Of a stretch of 64,000 bases of DNA, positions 20,014 to 32,960 are shown in pieces; position 1 is the stretch's first letter; every line of letters begins with the position of its first letter. This DNA is from Viola odorata (Eukaryota > Streptophyta > Magnoliopsida > Malpighiales > Violaceae). The translations under genes and the position numbers were made by a program. Under the pieces are notes generated by a model. The model saw nothing but the letters and a program-made list of their open reading frames with translations. It did no database searches and had not been told where the DNA came from. Location of the stretch: the NCBI GenBank assembly GCA_963691705.1, contig OY829539.1, positions 250,501-314,500 of the forward strand. Direction: 5' to 3'.

Positions 20014-20580
20014 GTCTTTCTTCGAGCAGATTCAGTCTGTCACTTTTCAGTTTCTCGGTCATAATGGGGTTAGAACCGAAGGGTAGTAGAGGTTCTGGCG
20101 AGAACTGAGGTTGTACTGGGTAGGAAACAGGAGGCTAAATTCCCACAGGTCCGGGAACTATGCTTGGAGTAGAATGACTTGGAAGTGGAGGGAGATACGA
20201 GGCTTCTAGGTGGGCCTGACTTTTACCGGAGTCCACGACAGGGTTAGTTGAAAGGCGCTGAAGCGATGTGGTGATTTCTTCACCTATGTTAACCATAGGG
20301 TTTGTAGGGGTGGGCACAGTGAAGGGATTAATCCATTTCCATTGGCCCCCGGGACCAGAAAGTGACTGGGGTACTGAAGGTCCAGCGACGGCGAGCGAAG
20401 AGGGAGGTCCTGCTATTTGAGTGGGATAAAAACCCGGTGGGAATTCGGCGGTAGCTTCATCTCTCTCCTTTTCGGCCCTGGCTGCCCTTTCTGTAGTAAT
20501 CTTAACTTGTTCCTCTAACTCTGCAATTCTGGCTGTTAGTACTTCATCGGCCTAAGCCTGATTAGTCATTTTTCATTTTT
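20014..20580 (-). pseudogene. Ogre gag N-terminal fragment
   Basis: Minus-strand reading from MTNQA near 20570 has an early in-frame stop, a coiled-coil-like segment (RIAELEEQVKITTERAARAE), then a Pro/Gly-rich stretch down to about 20135. The part of the frame after another stop ends LLEERL exactly at the junction with Athila sequence. This arrangement (coiled coil plus Pro-rich linker before the gag core) fits Ogre-type gag N-termini. The assignment rests on context, since the conserved gag core is missing. Confidence 0.5.
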
Positions 20581-21307
20581 GAAGTCTAGTTACGGGGAGT
20601 CTGTGCGGAGTAGCTTGCTTTCGAGGAGCTATTGTGAACCTGAAAAAAGAAATAAATAAAAAGGAGTAAGTACAGGTGATGATATGCAGGTGATGTGCAA
20701 TCTCGAGGCCTCCACGTTACTCATTCGCTTTTCCGGCTATACTTTCACTTGATACTTTCAGGGCGGCTGGAGAGGCGAGACATCCCGGTTATTGACAAGA
20801 TACAATGGAAGCTGCTATTCATTCCAAACGCCATGAAGCAATCTGGGACGCTATCAGCAGGGGCAACCAATGCCGCCATGCTAGGAAGATCTCTTTTTAC
20901 ACTATACTTTAAACGATGCAGAGCCTGATGCCCGGTGAATCCATCCGAGGAGAGGGATGACGATCCATATTATGAATTTGGAGTTTGTGATGAGCAAAGA
21001 GGACATGACCATGGGTGAGCAATATTCGGATGTTTTGAGTATTTGGTAGAATTGTTTTAAAAAAAATTTGGTGAAACGATTGTGTTTATTTCGGAGGGAT
21101 TTTCTCTTTTCGTTTTGCGATGGTCTTTTGAGTTGTATTGGATGGACAAATGATATAGAAAGTAGAGGCGCTTTAATAAATATCCGAAAGAGTACGATTT
21201 TATTAAAAGGGGTTTACAAAATATGGTAAACTTGCCAACTACCTAAATTCATAAAAAATGGCTAAAAAGGAAAGGGTTGCCAACATTTGAGTCTTCCTAT
21301 GAAGGTG

Positions 21308-23060
21308 TCAACCCTGGAAGTCGGGATCCTCTTGCTCCTGCCAAAGGTATTCCATCGAGGCCATCTCCCCTTTTTGCATGTCTATCTCAGCCTCTAAAGC
21401 GGTAATCCGGCTTTGTAGTGCCTGGCTCTTCCTGTCTCCCAAGTCTACGTGAGTAGTCAAGATCCTTATCAATGAATTTTTGTCTTCAATTATGGCACTT
21501 GATGCTTCTTTCCTGTGGATTTTGTTGTTCAAACGTTCCTTAAAGTCCTTGAGGGTCACTTTCTATTTTGCCACTTGCATGCGGATAGTGTCCTTACTAC
21601 GCCTATCTAACTCATTCATCTGGACTTCTAGGTAACATCGATAGGCTATAGAATCATCCCTTTCCTCTGCCATCTGATCTTGATCTTCTTGCGCTGCTCG
21701 CATCTGTTCCACTACTTGAGCGTAAGCCATGACATTCATCCCTTCGCTCACCTAGGATTCTCCTTCTTCTTCCATTGGTTTCTGATTTTCCGGGCGGGGT
21801 AAGACATTGTCGTTAACTCGTCTTAACCTCTACTGTGGATATTCTAGTATCGTTGCTGCAAGGGTGACACGTCCCTTGAGACAAAAGGGGTGAGTCCAGT
21901 CTTGAGCGTACTGCTGAATGTTCTGATTTTCTCTGGTGTATGGCAGGTTTGACCTTATCATGCCGAATGTCATGGGGATTACTTTCATGATGCAAAACTG
22001 TCTGAGGACGAGGGCGGGGCAATAGTGAATGCACCCCCATACTCCGATCAAAGGAATCCAAGGAAAGGGTCCGCAGCAGACGATGGGATCGGAGGCCTGC
22101 AGCCATTTGGCGTGCCAACTAAAGTCTTATCCCGAGAGGTTTATGAATCTGTCGACCCAGACATCTTTATTTTCCATTTTCCATTTATCTGTGGTCGTTG
22201 CGTTGATAACTCTGATTAAAGGGCACAATTTTATGTAGCTTGCAAAGAATATGGACTAATCTGGTGTCTGTTTGAAGTGGCTGACTAACCATACTGTTAA
22301 CAACTGGGTGCAACAGGTAAGTCTTCCTTTCCCTTTCCTTCGACAAGAGTCCAGAGAGTGAAAAGTCTCGGCCAAGATGGTTGTTGTAGGATTGATGGTG
22401 TTTGCCTCCATCTCGTAAAAGACATTGGCCGCTGCAAAATCGATGGCGTTCTTCATTTTAGGGAAAAGGACAAATCCTACGATTGCGAAAGCCAGGACCC
22501 TTAAGCGCTTTTCCCGGTTGGCCAAATGAAATCGTGCTTCAATATCTGACCAACACCAGAAGTAATCCCCTTCTCTGACATGAGTAGTGATTCCTAACAA
22601 CTTATCAAGCCTTATTTTGACACTGGAGGAGTCGAGTCGAACGTTCTGGTATATGGCCGATATAGGAGATGCGAAACACATCAGAGCGGAATATTCCTCT
22701 AGTGTGGGAGTCGAGTCTAGCCCTCTGTCAAAAGAGAAGCACCGATAATAGGGATCCCAGAACTTTAGGGTTGTCCGGATGCAACCCCAATCAGTCTTTA
22801 CATCAACCAAGGTCAGCAGCTTTCCGTAACTACATTCAAACTGTGTCTCCTCATCCTGAGTTAACTCATTTCTTAACTTTCGAATCCTAGTTAAGTCAAA
22901 ATCTGTGACCTCTACTTTGACCTTAGTGGTGATATCAGGGGTGAAACCGAGTTCTAACATGTCTCCCCTTGCGGCCTGATCGTCGAAACTTCGTCCCTCG
23001 AAAGTATCAAGTGAAAGTAGTGTAGGTGCCGATATTTCGAATGAGCAAAACGGGTCCTGT
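21308..23060 (-). pseudogene. Ogre ORF1 (DUF7745-type protein), degraded
   Basis: The reading begins around 23060 behind a splice-acceptor-like TGTCCCACAG (FEISAPTLLSLDTFEGRSFD...). It passes through the 234-aa frame 22960-22256 and, after stops or frame changes, through 22050-21830 (PWIPLIGVWGCIHYCPALVL-like) to a coiled-coil tail at 21751-21308. The motifs ECSYGKLLTLVDVKTDW, LTCCTQLLTVWLVSHF and WIPLIGVWGCIHY are those I associate with the ORF1 protein encoded upstream of gag in Ogre/Tat elements. Its function is unknown. At least three stops make this copy a pseudogene. Confidence 0.75.
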
Positions 23061-23339
23061 GGGACAGAAATAAAATTTTTAAGTGTGAAGTAACCTGTAC
23101 GTGCAAGAAATTTACAGTTCGTATAAAAGAAAAATTACGAAAAATGGAAATCATGGTAACAAGATAAATAGAGCCACGACAAAGCAGATATGATCATGAT
23201 GCATGTGCTGGGGTTCTGATTCTGACTTTTCTAACTGGCTTGAACGGTTCCCGGATGATACCATGAAAAGGTCCCTAAAGTGTAGTCTAGTGTCAACCGA
23301 TTCCTTGCGGAATCAGGCAACCTTTCGACTATCTTTAGG

Positions 23340-26300
23340 CATAGTTTTGAAAACCGGACCGGACAGCAAACCGGACAGCAAAATTTTGTGGTTCAACCAG
23401 GTTCAACCGGGTTCGATCGGATCGACTCATTGGATCGTTTTAAACCGTTCACACATTGAACCGTTCAATCCGAGATAATTAAACCGGATCGAACCGGATC
23501 AAACCGACTGGTTTTTTATACAAATGGATGTAGCATTTTATAAAGTAGATCAAAAGTTAAAAATAAAGAAACAATCCAATATTTAAATGAAATCACATTT
23601 AAAGTTCAAAGTTCACACACTTAAATATCCAAATTACAAAACAAAGAAACAATCCAACATTCAAAAGAAATAATATTCAAAGTTCAAACACATCCAAATT
23701 ACAAAATAAAGAAACAATCCAACATTCAAATGAAATGATATTCAAAGTTCAAAAATACTTAAATAGCCAAATTACAACATTGTTAATTCCATGGATCGAC
23801 AACAAGTTGAGAGGTTGAGCCACTAGGAATTTCAAAAATATCTTCACTATGACGTCCAATTTCATCATCTTCATCATTCTCATCATCAAGTTCATCTTGA
23901 AAGTTCAACTCTAATATTATCAAATAAAACATAAAAATAAAGAATCAATAAATTAACAATAATAGTTTCATATCAAAATAAAATAAGTACGTAGTTACCA
24001 ACTTACCATCATTAGGGACATCTTGAATATTACATGCTTCCATCTCATTTCGGAAAACCTCTAACTCAGAACTTGTTAGAATTGGTGGTTCATCCTCTAA
24101 TATCCAACTTTCATTAGCTTGAAACTCCTCAAAGTTTATAGGGTCATAATTCCTACCCTTTAAACTCCTACATTAGTTTAGCAAAATATTAGCAAGTTGT
24201 CTACATAATTACAGTAGCCAAACAATTTAGTCCAAACGCAACTAGAGTTAAAATTCAAAATTATAGATTGTTAATAAATAAAAAGAAAAAAGTATAGAAA
24301 CGTACTTTTGTTGTAGCCTTAAGTTGTAATAAACATATACCAAATCATTAAGTCTTTGATGCTCCAATCTATTTCTTTTCTTTGAATGAACATGCTCAAA
24401 TATGCTCCAATTTCGCTCGCAACCAGAAGCACTGCATGTTTGGCTTAAAATTCGGATAGCTAACTTTTGCAACTCTGGTGCATCACTACCATAGTTCATC
24501 CACCATTCATCTGCACATAAAGATATTATTTTTCTATATTTTTAGTAAACCTTAATAAAATTAATGAAAAAAATATATATCAATACATTTTAAGAAAAAA
24601 ATTACCTGGAGACATCACATAACGATCAGCCACTGCACTAGGACGACCAAAGTTCCCCTCTGCACCTCGGAATAACTTCACCTCACTAGTCAACTTACTT
24701 CTCAAAGTGTTGTTTCCATAAGCATATCTCTCTATAACATCAAACAACCCAGAAGTAGTGCGTTTACTCTTGTCCGTCTCACTAGGATTGTACTGGTATT
24801 GAGGATTGAGCCAAAACCCAGCTGCATGAAGGTTTTTATGCAATAGACGGTCACATCGATCATCAAGAATCTTAATATAAGGATCAACCCTTTTTTTCCT
24901 TCTCTGAAATCTTCTCAACATCTCGGATCTAGCTGTGTGAATAGCCTCATATATGTATGGCATTGCTGGTCGATCATCACCATCAACAAGTCGCAAGACA
25001 CGAACTAGAGGTTCAGTCAGCTTAACAATAACAGCACATTCCTTCCAAAAACAATTATCCAAGACATCGTTCTCAAACTTTTTGCCCTTGATTTCCTTAG
25101 CATAAGAGGAAGTAACCCATTCTCTAGATGTAGCCATGGCTCTCAAAGCATCTTTTTGACTTAATATACTTTGCAAAGCAATAAAATTAGTGGCAAATTG
25201 ATTGGTGCAGGACGTAATATCTCCCTTCCTCCAGTGAATTGTCGCATCAAATGCAATGGAAAACAATGATTGAGCTACAATATCACCAACTTCATCTAAC
25301 TTTCCAATATCTTACAACATTAAATTAATGCAATGAGCAGCACATGGAGACCAAAATAATGTCCTAAATTCATCTTCTAATTTCCTTCCCGCTGCGACAT
25401 AATTTGCAGCATTGTCCGTGACAATGTGCACAATATTTTCAGGGCCAACAAATTGCACAACTTCTCTAAACAATCCATACAACATATCAGCAGTTTTAGA
25501 AGCATCAGAGGCATCTACAGATTTAAGGAAAATAGTACCTTTGGGAGAATAAACTAGGAAATTGATAAGAGTCCTTCTACATTGATCTGTCTACCCATCA
25601 GCCATTATGGTGCACCCAGTTTCTCTCCATGACGCGCGAAAGCCGTCAACATAATTTCGAATCTCCTCAACATTTCTCTTCAATAAGAAACCGCGGAGGC
25701 TATAAATATTTAGAGCTTTATAACCAGCACCATACCCAGTAATGGCATCAATCATATGCTGAAAATAGGTAGAACTGACAGCATTGAAAGGAATGGATGC
25801 ATCAATCATCCATTTTGAAACTGCTAAATCACACTTTTCTTTAGCCTCCTGACTTTGCATCACACTTGTGATTGTTGGTTGATCTCCAGGTTCTGTTCTT
25901 GAGACAAAATAAGCTCCAATTGTTCTTCCACGTTTTCTTCCTCCCTGAGGTTGTACACCACCACGGTGTACAACCTATGGTGCTTGCGGTGCTTGTGGTG
26001 CCTGAACTGTTTGAACATTTGTTTGTGCTTGTAGTGCCTGTGCATGCGGTTGTGGTGTAAGATAGGGATTTTGTTCAACATTTAATTCTTGTTCTCTCCT
26101 TTTCTTTGAAACAATTTCATCCAAATTTGCCCTTATTATTACTCTAATTTCTTCCGGAGCTACATTACAAGACGCTGAATCACCTCTAATACCGGCTAAA
26201 TGTTGTTTGAATCGGAAGATACCCCCACCACAAAACACTTTCTTGCAATAATTACAAATAAGCTTCTTCCTCTTACTTCCCACATGATCAACTTCTTCTA

Positions 26301-27394
26301 CACAGTAATTCCATGCAATATCTGTTTTTCCTCTTACAGAGCCACTTGAAGTTGAAATTGAAGGAGCAAACGTTGAATCAGAATTAGACCCGGTCATAGA
26401 TGATGACTGCATTGAATCCATATAAAAGGAAACCTGAAATTTAAATTTTAAATTGCCGGAAATCAGTAATGGACATGGATTCCATTCAAAGTGACAAAAC
26501 AGTAACAAAACATATCAAAATTAAACCCATGGAAAATTGGAAATGCATTCACCTACAATCGCATACATGATACATCATCACATAACCATTACGTGCTCAA
26601 GGAAATAAATAACACTACAAAGTACAAATCAGTGTGCTGTTATTGTTAATTTTAATTCAACCTAATAAATTTGTTGTTGTTAATTCAACATAATAAATTC
26701 AACATAATCACACAGCCATGATTATGCTGTTATTTTAGTACATATACAAACATAATAAATTAATAATCATCACAGCAACATTAAACATCCATGAAAATTT
26801 GAAATTGAATATAAAGATAAACTAATTAACTCCAAATAGAATCCAAAAAATATAAATTGAATATAAAGATAGATAAACTTCAAAGATGGAGTGTACCTGA
26901 GGAGCGACGGAGCAGCGATGGAATATTTGCAGGAGGAGCGACGGAGCAGCGACCGTAAGTTTGCAGGAGGAGCGACGGACGGACGCAGCAGCAATGGTAA
27001 TTTTGCAGGAGGAGCGACGGACGGACGAACGGAGGAGCGACGAACAGAAGGATGAGGGACGGTGGAGCGACAGTGGAAGGGCAAGAGGAGCTAGGTTTTG
27101 GTAATTTGGTTGATTGATTGGTATTTGGTAATTTAATTTGGATCTGTTGCACAAGGAGGAGAAGAACAGAAGAAAGGATAAAAGGCTTAAGCAAAACGAC
27201 GCCGGATAGAAGAAAAAAATTTCAGCCAAAACGACGCCGTGTGGTTTAGGAGTCGAACCAGTCGGTTTGCCACATAACCGGTCGGACCCGGTTCGTGTGC
27301 ATTTTCGGTCAGATAGCTGAATCAAACCGAAAACCCTAAAAAACCTAGTCGAACCTGTCGGACCGGCCGGTCCGGTCCGGTTTTCAAAACTATG
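23340..27394 (-). mobile_element. hAT transposon with TIRs and perfect 8-bp TSD
   Basis: The ends are inverted copies of CATAGTTTTGAAAACCGGAC and more (23340 onward; mirrored up to 27394). Both sides are flanked by TCTTTAGG (23332-23339 and 27395-27402). Length 4055 bp. It encodes a BED-zinc-finger hAT transposase on the minus strand, with three premature stops. GC-rich CGACG repeats fill 26880-27080. The perfect TSD and TIRs indicate a fairly recent insertion into the Ogre leader. The 440-bp MITE at 39852 and the remnant at 52462 belong to the same family. Confidence 0.95.
23783..26421 (-). pseudogene. hAT transposase, multi-exon, three nonsense mutations
   Basis: Start ATG 26421 (MDSMQSSSMTGSNSD), placed after a probable 5'-UTR intron acceptor. 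A BED zinc finger is near residues 35-75 (ICNYCKKVFCGGGIFRFKQHL). The DUF659/RNase H-like core begins around CTIMADG at 25600, and the hAT C-terminal dimerization region is at 24499-24300 (ILSQTCSASGCERNWSIFE). A GT..AG intron lies at 24511-24605. Further introns are likely near 24173-24306 and 23920-24006, and the last acidic exon ends at stop 23783-23785. Nonsense codons: TAG at 25975-25977, TAG replacing the conserved Trp after MADG (about 25588), and TAA in the NLML-DIG segment (about 25313). Apart from these the frame is continuous. Confidence 0.92.
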
Positions 27395-27625
27395 TCTTTA
27401 GGGGTTCATCCGAGTTGGGATTGGTGAACACTACCCAGGACATGTGTCCTAAGGCGTCACTACTACCCTCCTAATTTGGTAATTGTCCTCGGGGTGTAGG
27501 GCGCTATGAAATACATATGACGATTGATATCAAAGCGAATAAATAAATAAATCAGCAATTTATCAAAGCGGGTAAATAAATAAATAAACACCGCAAAAAA
27601 ATAAAACCGACTCTGACCCAGTAAG

Positions 27626-27643
27626 TCCCCAGTGAAGTCGCCA
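27626..27643 (-). other. Primer binding site of the Ogre element
   Basis: The minus strand reads TGGCGACTTCACTGGGGA, three bases inside the LTR end. It resembles the TGGCGACTCCACTGGGGA-type PBS, attributed to tRNA-Arg, that I associate with Ogre elements. The tRNA identity is from memory and unverified. Confidence 0.75.
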
Positions 27644-27646
27644 AAC

Positions 27647-30154
27647 TGTCGCGCCCCCCCGAAAATAATAAAAATTCGCGAGTATACGACGAATCTGAGA
27701 CCTTACGATGCTCGGCGTAAAAGGATGTCTCGCAACATGCAATGAAGTAGCCACCCTAATTTTTGTCTCTAGGTTTAGGGAACCTAATCGTCATGGCATA
27801 AAAAATAAAAATAAAAATAAAAAAAGATAAAAAACTAAAGGCACAAAAAAAGGGTCTAAACCCAAGAACAAAAGTTCGGGGTCATATTATGGACTCGGGA
27901 AGGTGTTAGGCACCCGAATCACATCCGAAAATGATTACCAGTTGATAAGAGAGGTGTTTAAAAGATGTTTGATAAAAATGTGTTTTAAAAGGGGGTCCTC
28001 AGAGGAATCGTCACTTTAGTCTTTTCCGTAGGGACCGTTTGGGAATAATCAATCGTTGGACAAGGTTATCGTTTTAAAAATCTTTTCGGATGGAGTTACC
28101 ATTTTCAAGACCGATCGATTATTCCTGAACGTAGCGTGATGGGACTGAATTTTCCGTAAGACTGAATGAGCGCCCTCTTTTTCATCATCGGGCCATGTAT
28201 GATTAAATTAATTACTAAGTGATTCTATCATGGATTGCTAACAGAGTACAAATTTAAATGAGAGATATTTTAAAATGATAAACCGATGTGGGAGCGAAGC
28301 CACCAAACACATGCAGTCAATATAAGCAGAATTTAAAACAAATGAGCATGGCATTTAAAGCGAGTCATTAAACAAGATGTTCATGTAGATTGATTTTAAT
28401 TCTAGCAATTCTATATATCATGCATACGATTAATATTTACGGAAAGCTTTGAATAAATAAAAAGGGAAAGAAAGGCGTACTTTCGAGCGAAGCTTAAATT
28501 TTAAACCTACGAAATGAGAGTGTTAGTGATAGCTCAAAAAATAAATAAGCAGTTTATGCATGCGAGGAATTAAATAAACAGTTGATGTATACAAAAAATA
28601 AATAATGGTTTGATGCATACGAAAATTTAAATGATGATTTGATAAGTGTAGAAAAATTTAAATGATGATTTGATGCATACGAAAATTTAAATGATGATTT
28701 GATGCATACAAAAATTTAAATGATGATAATTGCGAAAAATTAAAGATTTGATGATTTGCAGAAAATTTAAGCAGTTGATGATGATTTGCAGAAAAATTAA
28801 GCAGTTGATGATTTGCAGAAAAATTAAGCAGTTGAGGATTTGCAGAAATTTAAAGTGCGACCGACCATATAGGCGGTAAATTAAATGACTGAATTTTAAA
28901 TTGCGGAAATTTAAACAGTTGATAGGTTGCGGAGAATAAATTGCGGAAATTTAAACAGTTGATAGGTACAAAATTTTAAAGCGACAGTATGAAAAATAGT
29001 CATAATGGAATGCACGAGTATTTTTACGAAAAAAAACTACACTTTTCATGCATATGATATATGAGAAAAATAAAGCATAAATCATAAAAATATCATACGA
29101 AGCATGCGAGTATTTTACACGAAAAAAACATGAACCGAGATCTCGGAAAGAATGAAAATGGGTCGGGCCCAGCTTGAAAAATAAAAGAAATCGGCCAGGA
29201 ACAGTTCCTGGCCCAAGAATCAGATTTTTAATGGTGGTGGGCTCGGCCCATCACCTTTCTTTCCCTTCCTGCGTTGAACAGCCCAAGACCAGGACTGTTC
29301 ATCATCTTCCTCGTGTCGCTTGTGCCACTGTCGGCGACGGGGAGCTCCGACCAGGAGGTCAAATCGCCTGGTCTTGAGCTCCGAGGAAAGCTCTTCTCCT
29401 TTAAAACATGATCATGCAAAAATTAGGGATCGAAGCACGCAAGAACAACATTTAATTTCATGAAAACGTAAAAAAATGATAATTAACAAAAAATTCGAAA
29501 TTTGCTCTTCTCACTGAACGAATCAACAAATAAAAAGCATGGTAATTATCTACAACATGCATATGAATTAATAAGACACAAACAAGCAATTGGTTTAATC
29601 AAAACAACAACCTAATAATTAAAGCCGAAAATGGCAGAAAAAACGTGTTTATTTTCTCGTTCGGAAACATGAATATGTTCGAATGAGAAATAAATGACGT
29701 TACGACGAAAATTGCACGAGACGAAGTTGACTGGCGTGAATGAAAAAAAGAGTAGGTAATTGTCAACTGAAGAAATAACGCGTTCGATCAATGATCCGAG
29801 CGAACCTACTCGGATCCAATAAAAGCTTGAACAAAAATAATAATAAAATATGAAAAATGCCAAAAAGATGATAAAATATTAAAAATCCTAAATTTTATGC
29901 AATGACCTAAAACGGAAAAATAAATAGCAAATGACTAACGGATAATTAAAAATGTAATTTTTAAGGCTGAAAATACGTGACGAAAAATTAAAAATGCGAT
30001 TTACGACGCTGATGACAATAATAACGATGATAAAATGTGACGAGAATTAAAAATGAACTAACGACAGTAAATTAATTAAAAATGATAGTAAGTGAAGTAA
30101 AATAACAGAAATGATAAATTCAATTTAAATGACGTCAAAATTCGGGTATCAACA
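27647..30154 (-). repeat. Ogre 5' LTR (2508 bp)
   Basis: On the minus strand it begins TGTTGATACCCGAATTTTGACG and ends GGGGCGCGACA. Internal AAATTTAAATGATGATTTGATGC repeats occupy 28590-28960. The U5 part shares the TCGGGTGCCTAACACCTTCC and GGGTGGC-ACTTCATT blocks with the other two LTRs. No gene. The outer flank at 30155 (GTCTT) is the expected TSD. Its partner is lost with the missing 3' half. Confidence 0.85.
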
Positions 30155-32127
30155 GTCTTCATAAAATCTCCTCTCATAAATCTTTTTCATGCACTTCTTC
30201 CTAATGCATTCTAGCAGAGAGGCTATCGACTGGTCCTTGGTAATACATAAATAAATACAGTTAGATAAAAATGACTAATATCAGACGTTATTGCATAAAC
30301 AAAAAGGAAATGTAGTCGGTATGACCTAGTTTCATAAATAAAAATGTTGAATGTTTCAGATATGGTATTATCTACTACATCTGATTTGCACCAATTCTTT
30401 TGATATGGCTTGCACCATAGTTTAGGCTTTCGAAATCTGCCTTTGCTTCTAGACAAATCACTCTTAATTTATCAAATTCTTCCTTGAATTCTGAGATTGT
30501 GGATGCTTAGCAAGTAATCTAAAACTACTTTTGCAGCTCTTCAGTTTTGTGCTTCTTTCTCCACTTGGCAAATTTATGCCTTGCACACCTGCGATGCTCA
30601 GATTCAAGCAGCAAGTCATGTATTGCTGAGCCTAAACCCTATACACATATCACAATGAAACAACCAAGACAACAAACATGATTTTAAGGATATAGTATTT
30701 GATGATGAGAAAGGAAATACATAACTTTTTTTATGAAATTCATACCTTCTGTTGATCAAACACAAAAGTATACCCATGGCCAGTACCTTGAGTTATTCCT
30801 AAATCCACCATTAGGCTAAGGAGAAATGACTCCCATGTTGCTTTTGTCTCATAAAGGGCGACATCCTATGCTAATAGATACATCTGGTTGTTTGACATGT
30901 TCCCTTCACTAGAAAACAAGAACTCATTACCTTCATCTAAGCATGTTCTATAAATTCCAATGTTGTTTGACATATTAACTTCTCTGCTCTGATTTTTCCC
31001 TCTCCATTAGTACATTCTACATTTTCAGGCCCATTACCCAAGTCACTAGGTCCAGACCCATTAGTTGGCCTATTGTCAAATCCACCTCTCTTTTTATTTT
31101 ATTTTATTTCCCTGACTACCTCTCTTATCCTTTGTAATTAATCATCATTATTGTCACTAGCCCCTTCCATATGAACCCAATAGTTAGGCCCCAGTTCATC
31201 ATCTTCTTCATGCTCCTCATCCACATCATTACCAGTTTTAGGCCCACCTGTTACTCCCTCACCATTAACTACCCCATCAATTCCACTATCTACTATTGTC
31301 TCATCCCCATCATTACCAATGTCAAGCCCACCTGCTACTCTCTCACCATTAACTACCTCATCTTCCACTATCTATTACTGCCTCACTACAACCACTAATA
31401 TCATTAAATTCAATGACATTTGCATCATTTGTAGTAGTAGGCTTCCCAATCATGAGCAGTGTCAATCAAACGAACAAATTTTTAAAAAAAAAAACCACAT
31501 TGTTCCACCAATCATCTAAAACTTCACTCTCATTATCACTACCCCGTACTCTATAACAACCCCATTCTCCCCAGTAGTGACTTCATTTATGTTTCTACCT
31601 TCCTCACAAGCATTAAAATTTACAGTATTTGAACTCCCAATGACTTCTACTTCTAACCCATCTATAACACTAGGAATATCATGATCAATTGCACCTGCCC
31701 CTCATCTCAGCCCATGCTTGGTGATTCCTAATTTTCTGTAAACATTTCTTGGTCTATTTTCAGAAAAGAATGGGTGGTCAACACTTCCATGATCTACATA
31801 CACATCACACACCTCTACAGTAAATATGAAAGCCAAAAAGTGCTTAAATTCATCATAACTATCACCCACAAATATAAGATTATCTTTCATGTTTGGACAA
31901 TACCTAGTATCACTGAACTACAACTTTTTAACATTCTTGTAATTAAAATGATTTGAAATGTCCAATAAAGTGATATAAGATAATCTATCAGGGTTCCAAT
32001 CCTTTTCATGTACCGCACCCCCTATATAACTCCATTTATTCTTACCCTTGATAATTTTACCACCAAGGTGATATTGAAATAACACCATTTTTCCCCAGAT
32101 ACTTGTCACTATAGGGGACAAAACCAA
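30155..32127 (-). pseudogene. MULE (MuDR-type) transposase pseudogene
   Basis: An N-terminal PB1-like region is readable at 32127-31918 (FQYHLGGKIIKGKNKWSYIG, HEKDWNPDRLSYITLLDI) and at 31890-31702 (VCDVYVDHGSVDHPFF). A long acidic linker lies at 31370-31140. The DDE transposase core can be followed from NNQMYLLA, with an in-frame stop, through VALYETKATWESFLLSLMVDLGI to SEHRRCARHKFAKWRKKH (30860-30540). It ends in FYEDC at the Ogre insertion point. Several stops and frame changes disable it, and the SWIM zinc finger is missing. Confidence 0.85.
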
Positions 32128-32717
32128 TTTAAAAGAGAAAAAAAAACAAAAATAAAGACAAAAGAATACCCATCAGCACAAAACACAACCCTCAACACAA
32201 CATATAAAAAAGGCAACCAGTAGTAGTTAAAAGAAGGAAAGATCTCTTACCTGGTTTAGAATTTCGGGTTTGGTTCAGAACACCTAAACCTGCAAGCCCC
32301 AACACACAACACTAACCCGAACACCCAACCCGCTACCTTCGTCCTCCTCGCCTCGCCTGCACGAATCGTTATTTATCCTCCTCACCTGTACCGCACTGGT
32401 TTTACTCTCGTCGTTTCGCCTGTTGTCTTGAATTTGATGCGTGTTTGCCTTTCTTCTTTTTTATTATCATTATTTAAAATAAAATACATGTATATGATGT
32501 GAAATATCGTAATTTTAAGTAAAACACATGTCATATGACACGTACTTTTGGAAGGAAAAAAAATCAAAAAATTAATCCACGTCAGCATTAAACTGGGCAT
32601 TGACGTAGGATCCATAATAACGATTTCGTCAAGTACAGGGTCGATTGTAGTCCTTTTTTTAACAAAGAGTCCATTGTAATAGTTCCGGACGAGTACAAGG
32701 TCCAAAATGTTCCCCTA
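30155..32717 (-). mobile_element. Mutator-like (MULE) element, truncated by the Ogre insertion
   Basis: Minus strand: the terminal region at about 32580-32717 begins GGGGAACATTTTGGACCTTG and contains TTTAATGCTGACGTGG, a subterminal sequence also present in the MULE at 40969-43455. It is followed by a 5' untranslated part with an intron donor near 32250 and the transposase remains. The left half is absent beyond 30155, where the Ogre LTR starts. Confidence 0.75.
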
Positions 32718-32960
32718 AACAAGTGTTTGAGCTTGGACTTGGCCGCCATGGTTCCAAGTTTTGAGGTGGACAGAAAAGGTACCGATAGGAACGGAATCAA
32801 ATTCACCGAAGGCATGTTCGAGAGGGAATTGGATTTTTGAGTCTGAATTAGGATCCGAAAACTTCCTCCGAGGAGATGGAGTAGTGGATGATTTGGTGAG
32901 AGTGGAATCAGGGGAGGAGCGTTGAATCGGAGCTCCCTCCAAATCGAACTCTTCGTCGTC
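32718..32960 (-). pseudogene. Coding-like remnant of an unidentified gene at the MULE border
   Basis: A minus-strand open frame reads from about 32975 (DELLVDDEEFDLEGAPIQRS) through a Ser/Pro-rich stretch to KTWNHGGQVQAQTLV. It ends at a stop formed exactly where the MULE terminus begins. No ATG lies in frame and a stop sits just upstream, so it is at best one exon piece of a host gene interrupted by the MULE. I do not recognise the family. Confidence 0.35.

Larger units (their letters stand above)
20014..30154 (-). mobile_element. Ogre-type Ty3 LTR retrotransposon, 5' half, with nested hAT
   Basis: Minus-strand order: LTR (30154-27647), PBS, leader, ORF1, start of gag, then truncation at 20013/20014. 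ORF1 upstream of gag is diagnostic of Ogre/Tat elements. The leader is split by the hAT element 23340-27394, which left an 8-bp TSD. The element itself is inserted in a MULE transposase (30155 onward). gag remainder, pol and 3' LTR are lost. Confidence 0.85.
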
